The notes under the pieces were generated by a model. That model had not been told where the DNA came from, made no database searches, and saw only the letters and a program-made list of their open reading frames with translations. The translations under genes and the position numbers were made by a program. A DNA stretch of 64,000 bases from Neobacillus pocheonensis (lineage in GTDB: Bacteria; Bacillota; Bacilli; Bacillales; Cytobacillaceae), in assembly GCA_023702235.1 (NCBI GenBank), contig JAMQCR010000001.1, positions 1 to 64,000 on the forward strand. The letters run 5' to 3'. Shown piece by piece: positions 27,923 to 37,475 of the stretch (positions are counted from its first letter, which is position 1; each line of letters starts with the position of its first letter).

Positions 27923-29086
27923 ATGACTTCAACTAACAACACATCAAAATTGGATTACAGCCTTGTTTTTATCTTGTTATTACTATTCTTGGCAAGCTGT
28001 GTGTCTATCTATAGTGCGCAAACGACTGGGCAATACAAAGAAAACTTTTTGGTAAAGCAGATCCTTTGGTATGGAGTAAGTGCCGGGATTGTTGCAGGGA
28101 TCATGACGCTAGATTCAGACCAATTAAAAAAACTGTCGTGGTATGCCTATGGATTTGGGATCTTTCTGCTGCTACTTTTAATTGTTGCGCCGGTAAGCAT
28201 AGCCCCAGTAATCAACGGGGCGAAGAGTTGGTTTAAGGTTCCTGCCTTAGGATCGCTACAGCCATCTGAGTTTGTCAAAGTATTTATGATTATGACCCTT
28301 GCCCGTGTTATCGATGATCATCATCAAAAAAACCCCGTTAAAACGGTACAAACTGATTTTTGGCTTTTAGCTAAGCTTGTTGTTACGATTGTCCCATTAG
28401 CACTTATCATGAAACAGCCAGATTTAGGTACGGGCCTAGTTTTTATCGCTATTTTATTAGGAATGATTTTTATCTCGGGAATCACCTGGAAATTATTGGT
28501 GCCGATTTTTTCCGCTGGGATAGCAATAATCACCGTTATTTTTTATTTTGTCCTCGTGAAACCTAACCTACTTGAAAAATATTTAGGGGTGAAACAATAC
28601 CAGTTTGGCCGGATCTACTCTTGGCTTGACCCTTATAATTATCAAAGCTCGGAAGGTTACCAGTTAACGAGGCCGCTTGCAATTGGCTTAGGTATGACGG
28701 GTGGCAAAGGGTTTATGCATCGAGAAATTTATTTGCCAGAAAGCCAAACAGACTTTATTTTTGCAATTGTCGGTGAGGAATTTGGTTTTATTGGTGCAAG
28801 TGTATTAATTAGTTTATTTTTCTTATTGGTTTACCACATTACCAAGGTCGGTATGGAAACAAAGAATAACTTTTATACCTATATTTGTGTAGGGGTTATC
28901 AGTATGATTACCTTCCACGTGTTTCAAAATATTGGGATGACGATTGGAGTTTTACCAATCACTGGTATTCCCTTGCCGTTTATTAGTTATGGCGGTAGTT
29001 CGTTAATGGGAAATATGATGGGGGTAGGCTTGATTTTCTCCATTCGTTACCATTATAAAAAGTATATGTTCTCGACAAGTGAATAA
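27923..29086 (+). CDS. RodA/FtsW/SpoVE-family peptidoglycan glycosyltransferase
   Basis: This 387-residue SEDS-family membrane protein has about ten membrane segments. Family signatures are NGAKSWFKVPALGSLQPSEFVKVFMI near residue 95, KQPDLGTGLVFIAILLG, YLPESQTDFIFAIVGEEFGFIG and, near the C-terminus, NIGMTIGVLPITGIPLPFISYGGSSL. SEDS proteins polymerise lipid II in partnership with a class B PBP. The lack of a long tail and the overall length favour RodA over FtsW. ATG 27923 follows AAGGGAGATT. It stands alone between hairpins. No PBP gene is adjacent. Confidence 0.9.
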   Translation: MTSTNNTSKLDYSLVFILLLLFLASCVSIYSAQTTGQYKENFLVKQILWYGVSAGIVAGIMTLDSDQLKKLSWYAYGFGIFLLLLLIVAPVSIAPVINGAKSWFKVPALGSLQPSEFVKVFMIMTLARVIDDHHQKNPVKTVQTDFWLLAKLVVTIVPLALIMKQPDLGTGLVFIAILLGMIFISGITWKLLVPIFSAGIAIITVIFYFVLVKPNLLEKYLGVKQYQFGRIYSWLDPYNYQSSEGYQLTRPLAIGLGMTGGKGFMHREIYLPESQTDFIFAIVGEEFGFIGASVLISLFFLLVYHITKVGMETKNNFYTYICVGVISMITFHVFQNIGMTIGVLPITGIPLPFISYGGSSLMGNMMGVGLIFSIRYHYKKYMFSTSE

Positions 29087-29095
29087 ATTCCAAGT

Positions 29096-29125
29096 AGAGC
29101 GAGGGCCTTGCCCACGCTCTTTTTG
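29096..29125 (+). terminator. Intrinsic terminator after the rodA-like gene
   Basis: AGAGCG and CGCTCT pair, with an inner GGGC/GCCC pairing, and are followed by TTTTT. It lies just after the SEDS gene stop. Confidence 0.85.
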
Positions 29126-29168
29126 GCTAAAATAGATTTATCAACAAAGACGAAGGGTGGAAGATGTC

Positions 29169-29429
29169 ATGATGGAGAATGTGTTTGTTCAGCAGTTAGA
29201 GGCATTGCTTGAGAAGTACAGTGAGCTTCTTGTTGGTGAAAGTAGTAAGGAAACAAAGGAAAAGGTGAAGCCTTGGGCATTATATACCCATATCGCAAAG
29301 TCAATGCCTTCATTGGCAAAGCATTGGAACGAGCTATATCCTGAGGCAAAAGATGAAATGAAAGTAATCATTAATGAAATTAAGCAGTTAAATGAACAAC
29401 ATCGTAAGTCGTCGCAAAATAAGCAATGA
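29169..29429 (+). CDS. yusU: YusU-like DUF2573 protein
   Basis: This small acidic-to-basic helical protein of 86 residues has VQQLEALLEKYSELLVGESS, EKVKPWALYTHIAKSMPSLAKHWNELYPEAK and EMKVIINEIKQLNEQHR. The pattern WALYTHIAK.MP.LAKHWN is that of B. subtilis YusU (DUF2573). No catalytic motif or membrane segment is visible and its role is unknown. ATG 29169 is favoured by AAGGGTGG upstream. It fits the yus synteny of the next 12 kb. Confidence 0.72.
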   Translation: MMENVFVQQLEALLEKYSELLVGESSKETKEKVKPWALYTHIAKSMPSLAKHWNELYPEAKDEMKVIINEIKQLNEQHRKSSQNKQ

Positions 29430-29484
29430 TGAAGTATTTTTCGAAAATATGTGTTTTATATGTGAATCCTATTTCCTAAATTGA

Positions 29485-29520
29485 AAGAGCCTGGAACCTT
29501 CAAAAGAGTTCCAAGCTCTT
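29485..29520. terminator. Bidirectional hairpin between yusU and the coat gene
   Basis: AAGAGC-CT-GGAAC pairs with GTTCC-AA-GCTCTT around a loop of about 11 bases. It sits between convergent genes and can serve both. Confidence 0.75.
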
Positions 29521-29526
29521 AGTTAA

Positions 29527-29873
29527 TTATTGCACTGTTCCACCAGTTGGCAGCTGGTTCGTATACCCTTGAAATTGTTGATAAGATTGCTGTAGCTTTT
29601 GTTGATCTGTGGCCTTTCAACTGAGTACCATCCTTTTCGAAACATTAAATCATAAAGATCGCGCTGGCACTTTTCTGTTTCCGTGAATATATTAAGGATA
29701 TCATTATATAATCCTTGGTGGCTTGCCTCGTGTAAGGCCATACTGTAAGATGTCGTCATGTATTTTTCCGTTGTCAGTAAATCATTGATAAAATCGCGAT
29801 CATTCATTTGAGGTGTTTTTGGCACTTGGCTTTCTGGATTTTGTATTTTTTGTTGGTTTTGGAATTTGTTCAT
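29527..29873 (-). CDS. CotF-family spore coat protein, one frameshift
   Basis: This is a CotF-like coat protein (DUF with ferritin-like helices) of about 115 residues after repair. DRDFINDLLTTEKYMTTSYSMALHEASHQGLYNDILNIFTETEKCQRDLYDLMFRKGWYSVE is typical of the YusN/CotF family. The frame breaks at the GGCC at 29611-29614. Restoring one A before it (GAAAAGGCC) gives EKATDQQKLQQSYQQFQGYTNQLPTGGTVQ and a stop at 29527-29529, a far better family ending than the uncorrected tail. The start at 29873 is set by CGAAGGAG. It is expected in the spore coat, probably under a sporulation sigma factor. Confidence 0.8.
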
Positions 29874-29892
29874 GGTGATTCTCCTTCGAATT

Positions 29893-29928
29893 TGTCTAGC
29901 TTCAGCGAACACGGCCGCTTCCGCTTCT
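29893..29928. repeat. Short, internally deleted copy of a dispersed Bacillus repeat
   Basis: TGTCTAGCTTCAGCG followed after nine bases by GCTTCCGCTTCTTA shows both ends of the longer repeat at 29932-30052 with the middle lost. It lies directly beside that copy. Confidence 0.7.
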
Positions 29929-29931
29929 TAT

Positions 29932-30052
29932 TGTCTAGCTTCAGCGCCTAGGGGCTCGAGTCCAAACCAATCTGTCAAGAAGGTTAAAGAGCAAACCTTC
30001 TCGCCGGCTCGTCTTATGCTTGTCACCCCTGGACAAGGCGCTTCCGCTTTTC
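29932..30052. repeat. Dispersed Bacillaceae palindromic repeat, full copy
   Basis: The element starts TGTCTAGCTTCAGCGCCTAG and ends GGACAAGGCGCTTCCGCTTT. AGCGCCTAGGGG at the left pairs with CCCCTGGACAAGGCGCT at the right. Inside is a perfect hairpin, AGAAGGTT/AACCTTCT. I recognise the two ends as a repeat scattered in many Bacillus-group genomes. It ends exactly at the stop codon of the following minus-strand gene. Confidence 0.7.
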
Positions 30053-30331
30053 TTATTGCATATTGTTTAAAGGCTGCTGCCCGTTTGCATGTTCACCTAA
30101 ATGATTGAGTAGCTGTTGATAGTGGCGTTGGTGCATTTGCCCGCATTTTTCCGCTTCTGCTTTTATCTGCGGATCTTGACACTGTTGAGCAAAAAAGTGT
30201 GCCTTCTTAGCAGAAAGTAAATTCCATGACATCATATCGGTGAGATAGAGGGAATCTTTTGTAGAAATGACTCCCGGAGGCTGCTGCATCATCCCTTGTT
30301 GATTTTGCATGTTCATATTTTGTTGCTGCAT
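30053..30331 (-). CDS. Small CotF-like spore coat protein
   Basis: This 92-residue protein has a Gln/Met/Asn-rich N-terminus (MQQQNMNMQNQQGMMQQPP). A conserved helical part follows, with STKDSLYLTDMMSWNLLSAKKAHFFAQQCQDPQIKAEAEKCGQMHQRHYQQLLNHL. The latter is the pattern of small CotF/YhcQ-type coat proteins of the ferritin-like fold. The start at 30331 follows AGGAGGG. It is in line with the CotF-like gene and yuzL on the minus strand, forming a small spore-protein group. The dispersed repeat adjoins its stop. Confidence 0.75.
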   Translation of the reverse strand: MQQQNMNMQNQQGMMQQPPGVISTKDSLYLTDMMSWNLLSAKKAHFFAQQCQDPQIKAEAEKCGQMHQRHYQQLLNHLGEHANGQQPLNNMQ

Positions 30332-30355
30332 GTTGGACCCTCCTGATACATTTTT

Positions 30356-30490
30356 TTAACTTTTCTTAAACTGATTATTTTGGCTGTTCTTTTTTCCGCC
30401 GCCATCCCTTTCAACTACAGGACCTGCGTTGCCTTGTACACTAGCAGCACTTATGCCTGCTTTTGAAGGGTTTTTCTTCATTTTGCCCAT
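30356..30490 (-). CDS. yuzL: YuzL-family small protein
   Basis: This 44-residue protein is highly basic and glycine- and lysine-rich. It begins MGKMKKNPSKAGISAASVQG, followed by NAGPVVERDGGGKK. The KNPSKAG.SA.SV.GNAGP pattern matches the YuzL family near fadN in B. subtilis. The start at 30490 is preceded by GAGGTGATAAC. The small size and position suggest a spore-associated role, but none is proven. Confidence 0.75.
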   Translation of the reverse strand: MGKMKKNPSKAGISAASVQGNAGPVVERDGGGKKNSQNNQFKKS

Positions 30491-30581
30491 GTTATCACCT
30501 CAATAATAGGATGCCCAGCCAAAAGAATTTATGTAGTAGAAATTAAAGTTCAAAAAATATTCAAAATTCCGCGTTTATCGA

Positions 30582-30610
30582 TTGCACAAATTTTCAAAAT
30601 ATTTTATAGT
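30582..30610 (+). promoter_or_regulatory. Promoter of the fadN-fadA-fadE operon
   Basis: TTGCAC (30582-30587), 17-base spacer, TATAGT (30605-30610). Transcription should start near 30617, about 45 bases before the FadR operator. Confidence 0.7.
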
Positions 30611-30659
30611 ATTTAATAGCAGGACTCATTCAAGAGAAAAAAATTTTTTGGTTTAAAAA

Positions 30660-30677
30660 TGAATGAGTATTCATTCA
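30660..30677. promoter_or_regulatory. FadR operator
   Basis: TGAATGAGTATTCATTCA is a perfect match to the B. subtilis FadR (TetR family) consensus TGAATGANTANTCATTCA. It lies downstream of the predicted promoter and 20 bases before the fadN start. Repression should be relieved by long-chain acyl-CoA, as known for B. subtilis FadR. Confidence 0.93.
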
Positions 30678-30697
30678 AAGCGTTGAAGGGGGAGACA

Positions 30698-33084
30698 ATG
30701 TTGAACCAACTTATCAAAAAAGCAGCTGTTCTAGGATCAGGTGTCATGGGATCGGGGATTGCGGCTCATTTAGCAAACATAGGCATACCAACTTTATTGC
30801 TGGATATTATCCCACGGGAATTAACCGAAGAAGAAAAAGCAAAAGGACTAACATTAGAAGACAAACAAGTGCGTAATCGGATCAGTCAAACATCAGTGCA
30901 AAAATTATTGAAGCAAAAGCCGGCACCATTAACCGTGAAAAAAAACCTAGCTCTTATTGAAGCAGGAAACCTAGAGGATGATCTTAACAAATTAGGTGAT
31001 GTTGACTGGATCATAGAAGTCGTTGTTGAGAATCTTAATGTCAAAAAACAAGTTTTTGAAAAAGTTGACCAGTTCCGGAAACCAGGAAGCCTGATCAGCT
31101 CAAATACATCTGGAATCTCTGTAGAAGCAATGGTAGAAGGTCGTTCAGAGGATTTTAAAAAGCACTTTCTTGGAACGCATTTCTTTAATCCTCCTAGATA
31201 TTTAAAATTGCTTGAAGTGATTCCAACTCAATATACAGACCCGGAAGTCCTCGCTTTTATGAAAACCTTTGGTGAGGATGTTTTAGGCAAAGGTGTGGTG
31301 GTAGCGAAGGATACACCAAACTTTATAGGGAACCGCATTGGTACGTATGGTCTCCTCGTAACCGTTAGAGAAATGTTAAAGGGTGGTTATAGTGTTGGGG
31401 AAGTGGATTCCATCACAGGACCATTAGTTGGCCGTCCAAGCAGTGCTACTTTCCGTACGCTAGATGTCGTTGGTTTGGATACGTTCATGCATGTGGCTAA
31501 CAATGTGTATGAAAAGGTAGAAGGAAAAGAGAAGGAAGTTTTCGAAATACCTGCTTTTATAAAAGCAATGCTCGAAAAAGGATGGCTCGGAAGCAAGTCT
31601 GGTAAAGGATTTTTTGTGAAAAAAGGAAAAGAAATTCTTGAACTTGATCCTGCTACATTAGAATACGGACCACGTAAAAAGCTGAACACAACTGCTACCG
31701 AATTGAGTAAGCAGGAAAAAGGCACTTCAAATAAGTTGAAAGCGCTTGTATATGCGAATGATCGCGCAGGAGAACTTTTATGGAACATCTTTAGCCCGGT
31801 TCTTGTCTATTCTGCCCAGTTGTTTGGTGAGATTGCTGACAATATTGTTAGTATCGACCGTGCGATGAAATGGGGCTTCGGCTGGGAAATGGGTCCATTT
31901 GAAACATGGGATGCCATTGGTGTCGAAAAATCCATTCAAAAGATGAAGGAATCCGGTGTAGAAGTTCCTGTATGGGTAACAGATATGCTTGAAAAAGGAG
32001 TAACCGCATTTTATAAAGAAGAAAATGGCGAGTTATATTTTTATGATAATGGTGAATACAAGCTAGTTGAATTCAATCCGAAGGCTATTGACCTTAAAAA
32101 ACTGAAGAAACAAAAAGGTGTTATAAAAAGGAATAGTGGCGCAAGTTTCATTGATCTAGGTGATGGAGTTGCACTCCTTGAATTTCATTCTCCTAACAAT
32201 GCGATCGGGCTTGATATTATCCAAATGATAAACTTTGCCATAGATGAAGTGGAGAAAAACTATAAGGGTCTTGTCATTGGGAACCAGGGAAAGAACTTTT
32301 GTGTTGGGGCAAACCTCGCAATGATGTTAATGGAAGTGCAGGATGATAATATTTTTGAACTTGATATGGTGATTCGCCAGTTCCAAAATGCGATGATGAA
32401 AATCAAATACAGTGCAAAACCAGTCGTTGCGGCACCGTTCGCGATGACGCTTGGCGGCGGCGCAGAGGTTTGTTTACCGGCAGCCCATATTCAAGCATCA
32501 GCAGAAACATATATGGGCTTGTTGAAGTGGGTGTTGGTTTACTTCCAGGTGGGGGAGGAAACAAGGAGCTTTATATAAAGCACTTGGAAGGGATTCCGAG
32601 CGGAGTCCAGTTCGACCTGCAAAATGTTGCTAATAAGGTTTTTGAGACAATTGCCACTGCAAAAGTTTCAACCTCTGCTGAAGAGGCGCGTGAGTCGAAT
32701 TTCCTAGACTTTGCTGACGGAATCAGTGTCAATGGTGATCACCAGCTTTACGATGCAAAACAAGCAGTTCTTGCCTTACATGGAAAAGGCTACAAACAAA
32801 AAGTACGCAGTAAAGTACCAGTCGTCGGTGAAACAGGCTATGCTACCTTACTACTTGGTGCAGAAGCGATGTCCTTATCTGGCTATATTTCCGAGTATGA
32901 TTTGAAAATTGCTAAAAAGGTTGCTTACGTTATTGCGGGAGGCAAAGTGCCATTTGGTACAGAAGTGGATGAACAATATTTATTGGATTTGGAAAGAGAA
33001 GCATTTCTGAGCCTGATTGCAGAACCAAAAACACAGCAACGGATGCAGCATATGCTTGTTAAAGGTAAACCACTTCGTAACTAA
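30698..33084 (+). CDS. fadN: 3-hydroxyacyl-CoA dehydrogenase/enoyl-CoA hydratase, one frameshift
   Basis: FadN is the bifunctional beta-oxidation enzyme, about 795 residues after repair. The N-terminal half is the NAD-binding dehydrogenase (AAVLGSGVMGSGIAAHLANIG, LGTHFFNPPRYLKLLEVIP with the catalytic His). The C-terminal third is the crotonase domain (GVALLEFHSPNNAIG, GKNFCVGANLAMM, AMTLGGGAEVCLPA). The break is at the GGC at 32516-32518; restoring GGCC gives YMGLVEVGVGLLPGGGGNKELY. ATG 30698 is preceded by GAAGGGGGAGA. It forms an operon with fadA and fadE under FadR control. The break is almost surely a read error. Confidence 0.95.
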
Positions 33085-33144
33085 CACTAACAGCATAAAA
33101 TAGATTCGTATTTTGCTAATAACATAGGAAAGCGAGGGAACGAA

Positions 33145-34320
33145 ATGAGAGAAGCGGTAATTGTAGCCGGTGCTCGAACCCCGGTAGGTAAGGCAAAGAA
33201 AGGAACGCTTGCTCATGTGCGCCCCGATGATTTGGGAGCATTGGTTGTAAAAGAAACATTAAAGCGTGCCGGTAATTATGAGGGTAATATTGATGATTTG
33301 ATTATTGGCTGTGCAATGCCTGAAGCAGAACAAGGAAATAATATGGCCCGTAACATCGGCGCCTTGGCAGGACTTCCTTATACTGTCCCAGCGATAACAA
33401 TCAATCGTTTCTGTTCTTCAGGACTGCAGGCAATTGCTTATGCAGCACAAGGAATTATGCTCGGTCACACCGACACAGCCATTGCCGGTGGTGCTGAGTC
33501 GATGAGTCTGATTCCAATGATGGGCCATGTTGTTCGTCCCAATGTAAAATTGGCTGAAACCGCTCCACAATACTATATGGGAATGGGTCACACAGCCGAA
33601 GAAGTGGCAAAGAAATATGGCATATCCCGTGAAGAGCAGGATGCGTTTGCGGTGAGAAGTCATCAGCGTGCTGCTAAAGCGATTCAAGAAGGAAAATTCG
33701 TGGATGAAATTGTTCCAGTAGAGGTTACCTTCCGTTCTGTTGGAAAAGACAATAAACTTGTAGAAAAAACGATTCAATTTTCACAGGATGAAGGAGTTCG
33801 TCCAGATACGAACCTTCAATCACTAGTAAAGCTTCGCCCAGCCTTCTCCGTAACTGGATCTGTAACAGCGGGAAATGCTTCACAAACAAGTGACGGGGCT
33901 GCAGTTGTAATGGTAATGGAGCGTGAAAAAGCAGAATCCCTTGGGCTTAAGCCGTTAGCGAAGTTTAGATCATTTGCAGTTGGCGGTGTTCCACCGGAAA
34001 TCATGGGTGTCGGTCCTGTTGTAGCCGTACCAAAAGCCGTGAAGCTAGCAGGTCTAGAACTATCCAATATCAACTTGTTTGAATTAAATGAAGCCTTTGC
34101 ATCGCAATCGATCCAAGTAATCCGTGAACTTGGCTTAGACGAAGAGAAAGTAAATGTAAACGGTGGTGCAATCGCCCTCGGACATCCGCTAGGCTGTACG
34201 GGTGCCAAGCTTACATTGTCTCTTATTCATGAGTTAAAACGTAGAAATGAACAATTTGGTGTCGTCACTATGTGCATCGGTGGCGGCATGGGTGCAGCCG
34301 GGGTATTTGAATTACTATAA
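33145..34320 (+). CDS. fadA: Acetyl-CoA C-acyltransferase (3-ketoacyl-CoA thiolase)
   Basis: This 391-residue thiolase cleaves 3-ketoacyl-CoA in beta-oxidation. The acyl-accepting Cys is in TINRFCSSGLQAIAYA (about residue 90). [31 protein letters not shown] (His) and VTMCIGGGMGAAGVFELL (second Cys) complete the active site. It follows fadN by 60 bases and precedes fadE by 65 with no terminator between, so they are co-transcribed. The start ATG 33145 has AAAGCGAGGG upstream. Confidence 0.96.
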   Translation: MREAVIVAGARTPVGKAKKGTLAHVRPDDLGALVVKETLKRAGNYEGNIDDLIIGCAMPEAEQGNNMARNIGALAGLPYTVPAITINRFCSSGLQAIAYAAQGIMLGHTDTAIAGGAESMSLIPMMGHVVRPNVKLAETAPQYYMGMGHTAEEVAKKYGISREEQDAFAVRSHQRAAKAIQEGKFVDEIVPVEVTFRSVGKDNKLVEKTIQFSQDEGVRPDTNLQSLVKLRPAFSVTGSVTAGNASQTSDGAAVVMVMEREKAESLGLKPLAKFRSFAVGGVPPEIMGVGPVVAVPKAVKLAGLELSNINLFELNEAFASQSIQVIRELGLDEEKVNVNGGAIALGHPLGCTGAKLTLSLIHELKRRNEQFGVVTMCIGGGMGAAGVFELL

Positions 34321-34385
34321 GAAACAGGGGCTGAAACCTTAACTAATGGACCTAATAGCAAGATAAAAGATTAGGAGGAATTAAA

Positions 34386-36170
34386 ATGACAAATGAAACT
34401 GAAAAAATGATTAAAGGCGGAAGCTTTTTAATTGAAGATATCTCATATAACCGTGTGTTTACACCGGAGGATTTTACAGATGAACACAAAATGATTGCTA
34501 AGACAGCAGAAGACTTTGTTGAAAACAAAGTTCTTCCGCAGATTGAACATTTAGAACATCATGAATTTGATCGTACTGTAAAGCTTTTAAAGGAAATGGG
34601 TGAGCTTGGTCTATTAGCAGCTGACGTACCTGAAGAGTTTGATGGTTTAGGTCTAGATAAAATTACGTCTTCTTTGATTACTGAAAAAATGTCAAGGGCT
34701 GGCGGATTCTCACTTTCTTACGGGGCTCACGTCGGAATCGGCTCCCTACCAATTGTTTTATTCGGAAATGATGATCAAAAAAGAAGATATTTGCCTGAGC
34801 TTGCATCGGGTGAAAAACTCGCTGCTTACGCATTAACCGAGCCGGGTTCAGGCTCCGATGCCCTTGGTGCGAAAACAACAGCTAAACTAAATGCTGCCAG
34901 TACTCACTATATCTTAAACGGTGAAAAGCAATGGATCACGAATGCCGGTTTTGCCGATGTATTTGTTGTTTATGCAAAAATTGATGGTGAACACTTCACC
35001 GCATTTATTGTTGAAAGAAAATTCCCTGGAGTTTCTACTGGTGCAGAAGAGAAGAAAATGGGAATTAAGAGCTCTTCTACTCGTACGCTTATTTTAGAGG
35101 ATGTGCAGGTTCCGGTAGAAAATCTCCTGGGTGAATTCGGTAAGGGTCATGTGATTGCTTTTAATATCTTAAACATCGGACGTTATAAGCTGGCAGTCGG
35201 CGCTGTGGGCGGATCTAAGAATGCCTTTGAAATTACGGTTAAATATGCTAACGGACGTAAACAATTTAAAACGCCGATTTCCGAGTTCAATTTAACAAAG
35301 GAAAAGTTCGGTACAATGGCGTCTAAAATTTATGCTGCAGAAAGCTCCGTATACCGCACGATTGGTTTATTTGAAGATAATCAAGGAAAGCTTACTGATG
35401 AAGAAGCAAATGATATCAAAAAGGTTGCTAATTCGATTGCTGAATACGCAATTGAGTGTTCATTAAATAAGTTCTTTAATAGTGAAGTATTAGACTATGT
35501 TGTTGATGAAGGTGTCCAAATTCATGGTGGATACGGGTTTATGCAGGAGTATCCAATTGAAAGAGCCTATCGCGACTCCCGGATTAACCGTATCTTCGAG
35601 GGAACAAATGAAATTAACCGGTTATTAGTGCTAGGAACATATTTACGTAAAGCGCTGAAAGGTGAGCTTCCGTTATTCCAAAAAGCAATGACACTCCAAG
35701 AAGAGCTTATGATGCTCATGCCGGAAGATCCAGGTGACGAGCCATTAGCACAAGAAAAATATTTAGTGAAAAACGCGAAGAAAATCGGCTTATTAGCAGC
35801 TGGATTAGCCGCTCAAAAATATGGCAAAGCGATTGAAAAAGAGCAAGAAATCTTCGTGAACATCGCCGATATTGTTTCAAATGCCTATGCAATGGAATCG
35901 GTTGTGTTACGTACAGAAAAGGCGATTGCTAAAGACGGCATAGAAAAGAACAAGCAAAAGCTTCTATATGCACAAATCTTCTGTCAAGAAGCCTTTAATC
36001 AAATTGAGCAGGATGCAAAAGAAACACTAGTTGCAGTAGAACATGGAGATACCCTTCGCATGATGATGTCTGCTCTTCGCAAATTTACACGCCATACACC
36101 AATTAATGTAATTACGAAAAAACGTGAAGCTGCAGATGTAATAATTGAAGCTGAACGCTATATCGTTTAA
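34386..36170 (+). CDS. fadE: Acyl-CoA dehydrogenase
   Basis: This is a 594-residue FAD-dependent acyl-CoA dehydrogenase with a C-terminal extension typical of Bacillus FadE. Family motifs are YALTEPGSGSDALGAKTTAKL, FGKGHVIAFNILNIGRYKLAVGAVGGSK, VQIHGGYGFMQEYPIERAYRDSRINRIFEGTNEINRLL (with the Glu of the active-site region). It catalyses the first step of beta-oxidation, passing electrons to ETF. ATG 34386 follows TTAGGAGGAATT. A terminator follows the stop. Confidence 0.95.
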   Translation: MTNETEKMIKGGSFLIEDISYNRVFTPEDFTDEHKMIAKTAEDFVENKVLPQIEHLEHHEFDRTVKLLKEMGELGLLAADVPEEFDGLGLDKITSSLITEKMSRAGGFSLSYGAHVGIGSLPIVLFGNDDQKRRYLPELASGEKLAAYALTEPGSGSDALGAKTTAKLNAASTHYILNGEKQWITNAGFADVFVVYAKIDGEHFTAFIVERKFPGVSTGAEEKKMGIKSSSTRTLILEDVQVPVENLLGEFGKGHVIAFNILNIGRYKLAVGAVGGSKNAFEITVKYANGRKQFKTPISEFNLTKEKFGTMASKIYAAESSVYRTIGLFEDNQGKLTDEEANDIKKVANSIAEYAIECSLNKFFNSEVLDYVVDEGVQIHGGYGFMQEYPIERAYRDSRINRIFEGTNEINRLLVLGTYLRKALKGELPLFQKAMTLQEELMMLMPEDPGDEPLAQEKYLVKNAKKIGLLAAGLAAQKYGKAIEKEQEIFVNIADIVSNAYAMESVVLRTEKAIAKDGIEKNKQKLLYAQIFCQEAFNQIEQDAKETLVAVEHGDTLRMMMSALRKFTRHTPINVITKKREAADVIIEAERYIV

Positions 36171-36174
36171 TTTT

Positions 36175-36219
36175 AGAGGGGAGGCTGGCTCAATTGGGTT
36201 AGCCCCTTTTTATTTTTTT
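36175..36219 (+). terminator. Terminator of the fad operon
   Basis: GGGG-A-GGCT pairs with AGCCCC and is followed by TTTTTATTTTTTT. It lies just after the fadE stop. Confidence 0.85.
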
Positions 36220-36385
36220 ACTAAAATAATTTCGACATCGAGAAGGATTTTTGCAAATGGAGTCGAAAGTTTTCTACTATAGGATTTTTTTGTATGTCCT
36301 ACTGTTAGGAATTTCGACTTTGGTGTGATATTATTCAATTGAAGTTTACATTAATTTTTTTTATGTTTGAGGGTAGGTGAAACAG

Positions 36386-36742
36386 ATGTCTCTGACTTTT
36401 TACTGGTATCCGAAATGTGGGACATGTCGAAATGCGAAGAAATGGCTGGATGCTCATCAGCTTTCCTACAAAGAAATACATATTGTTGAGAATCCCCCAT
36501 CACGTGAAGAGTTGAAGGGATTTTATCAAAAAAGCGGCTTGGATTTAAAAAAATTCTTTAATACAAGTGGTTTAAAATACCGCGAATTAGGAATAAAGGA
36601 TAAAATGAAGTCAGCTGCAGATGACGAGCTCCTCGATTTACTTGCATCAGATGGAATGTTAATTAAAAGACCGATTTTAACAGATGGTGAAAAAGTAACA
36701 GTGGGCTTTAAAGAAGAAGAGTATGAGGGAAATTGGCAGTAA
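36386..36742 (+). CDS. yusI: ArsC/Spx-family protein YusI
   Basis: This 118-residue thioredoxin-fold protein of the ArsC/Spx family begins LTFYWYPKCGTCRNAKKWLDAHQ (CxxC motif at about residues 11-14). The C-terminal RPILTDGEKVTVGFKEEEYE is the family's substrate-side motif. Unlike Spx it lacks an obvious RNA polymerase-binding region that I can assign. ATG 36386 is preceded by a GGGTAGGTGA sequence; an in-frame GTG at 36377 is less likely. It stands between fadE and gcvH as in B. subtilis. The physiological substrate is unknown. Confidence 0.85.
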   Translation: MSLTFYWYPKCGTCRNAKKWLDAHQLSYKEIHIVENPPSREELKGFYQKSGLDLKKFFNTSGLKYRELGIKDKMKSAADDELLDLLASDGMLIKRPILTDGEKVTVGFKEEEYEGNWQ

Positions 36743-36830
36743 GCGCTATCCTCGCTTTTCAACATGTTACATAAGGGTAATCGATTTTATCGATGATAGA
36801 TTTTTATAAAATTAATGGAGGGATTTTTTT

Positions 36831-37214
36831 ATGACTACACCACAGGATTTACGTTATTCAGAGGAACACGAATGGGTTAAAGTTGAAGGTGAAAAAGTGC
36901 GTGTTGGGATTACCCACTTTGCACAGCACGAACTAGGAGATATCGTATTCGTCGAGCTTCCTGAAGTTGGCGACGAGATTACTGCTGATGAGCCTTTTGG
37001 CAGTGTTGAATCCGTTAAAACGGTTTCCGAGCTTTATGCACCTGTAAGTGGAAAAGTTGTCGAAATAAACGAAGATTTAAGTGACAGCCCTGAGTTTGTT
37101 AACGAATCTCCATATGAAAAAGCATGGATGATTGTCGTTGAAGTTTCTGACAGCAGCGAATTGGACAAATTAATGACGGCTGAACAATATGAAGAAATGA
37201 TTAAAGAAGACTAA
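36831..37214 (+). CDS. gcvH: Glycine cleavage system H protein
   Basis: This 127-residue lipoyl-carrier protein shuttles the aminomethyl group of glycine between the P, T and L proteins. In Bacillus it also serves as the entry point of lipoate for transfer to other enzymes. The lipoylated Lys is in [21 protein letters not shown] (about residue 63). [13 protein letters not shown] and [23 protein letters not shown] are typical. ATG 36831 follows GGAGGGATTTTTTT. LipA, which inserts the sulfurs of lipoate, is encoded at 61391. Confidence 0.96.
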   Translation: MTTPQDLRYSEEHEWVKVEGEKVRVGITHFAQHELGDIVFVELPEVGDEITADEPFGSVESVKTVSELYAPVSGKVVEINEDLSDSPEFVNESPYEKAWMIVVEVSDSSELDKLMTAEQYEEMIKED

Positions 37215-37224
37215 ATACAAGATC

Positions 37225-37253
37225 AAAAAGCACCTTTTCTCAAGGTGCTTTTT
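37225..37253 (+). terminator. Terminator after gcvH
   Basis: AAAAAGCACCTT, loop TTCTC, AAGGTGCTTTTTA. The next 220 bases before yusF hold no gene that I can support; the yusG gene seen here in B. subtilis is absent. Confidence 0.9.
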
Positions 37254-37475
37254 ATAATTCCACTTTTTTCTACCTTTTCCTATCCTAAATTAGGGAAAGC
37301 TTTAATAAAATGTGATGTATACCGATAATGAAGGATGATGCCAACTTAAAAGCATATACCTATTTTTTAAAAGACAATAATGATATAGTTAACATACTAA
37401 GAAGGGGCACACGTAATTTAATATTTGGAATATGTTAACAGAAAACAAACAACTTCTTTTCATAGGTGATCGAAT

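Noticed and set aside
29866..30108. Plus-strand open frame of 80 codons
   Set aside because: It runs through the dispersed repeat and opposite the coat genes, with no ribosome-binding site and no protein-like pattern.
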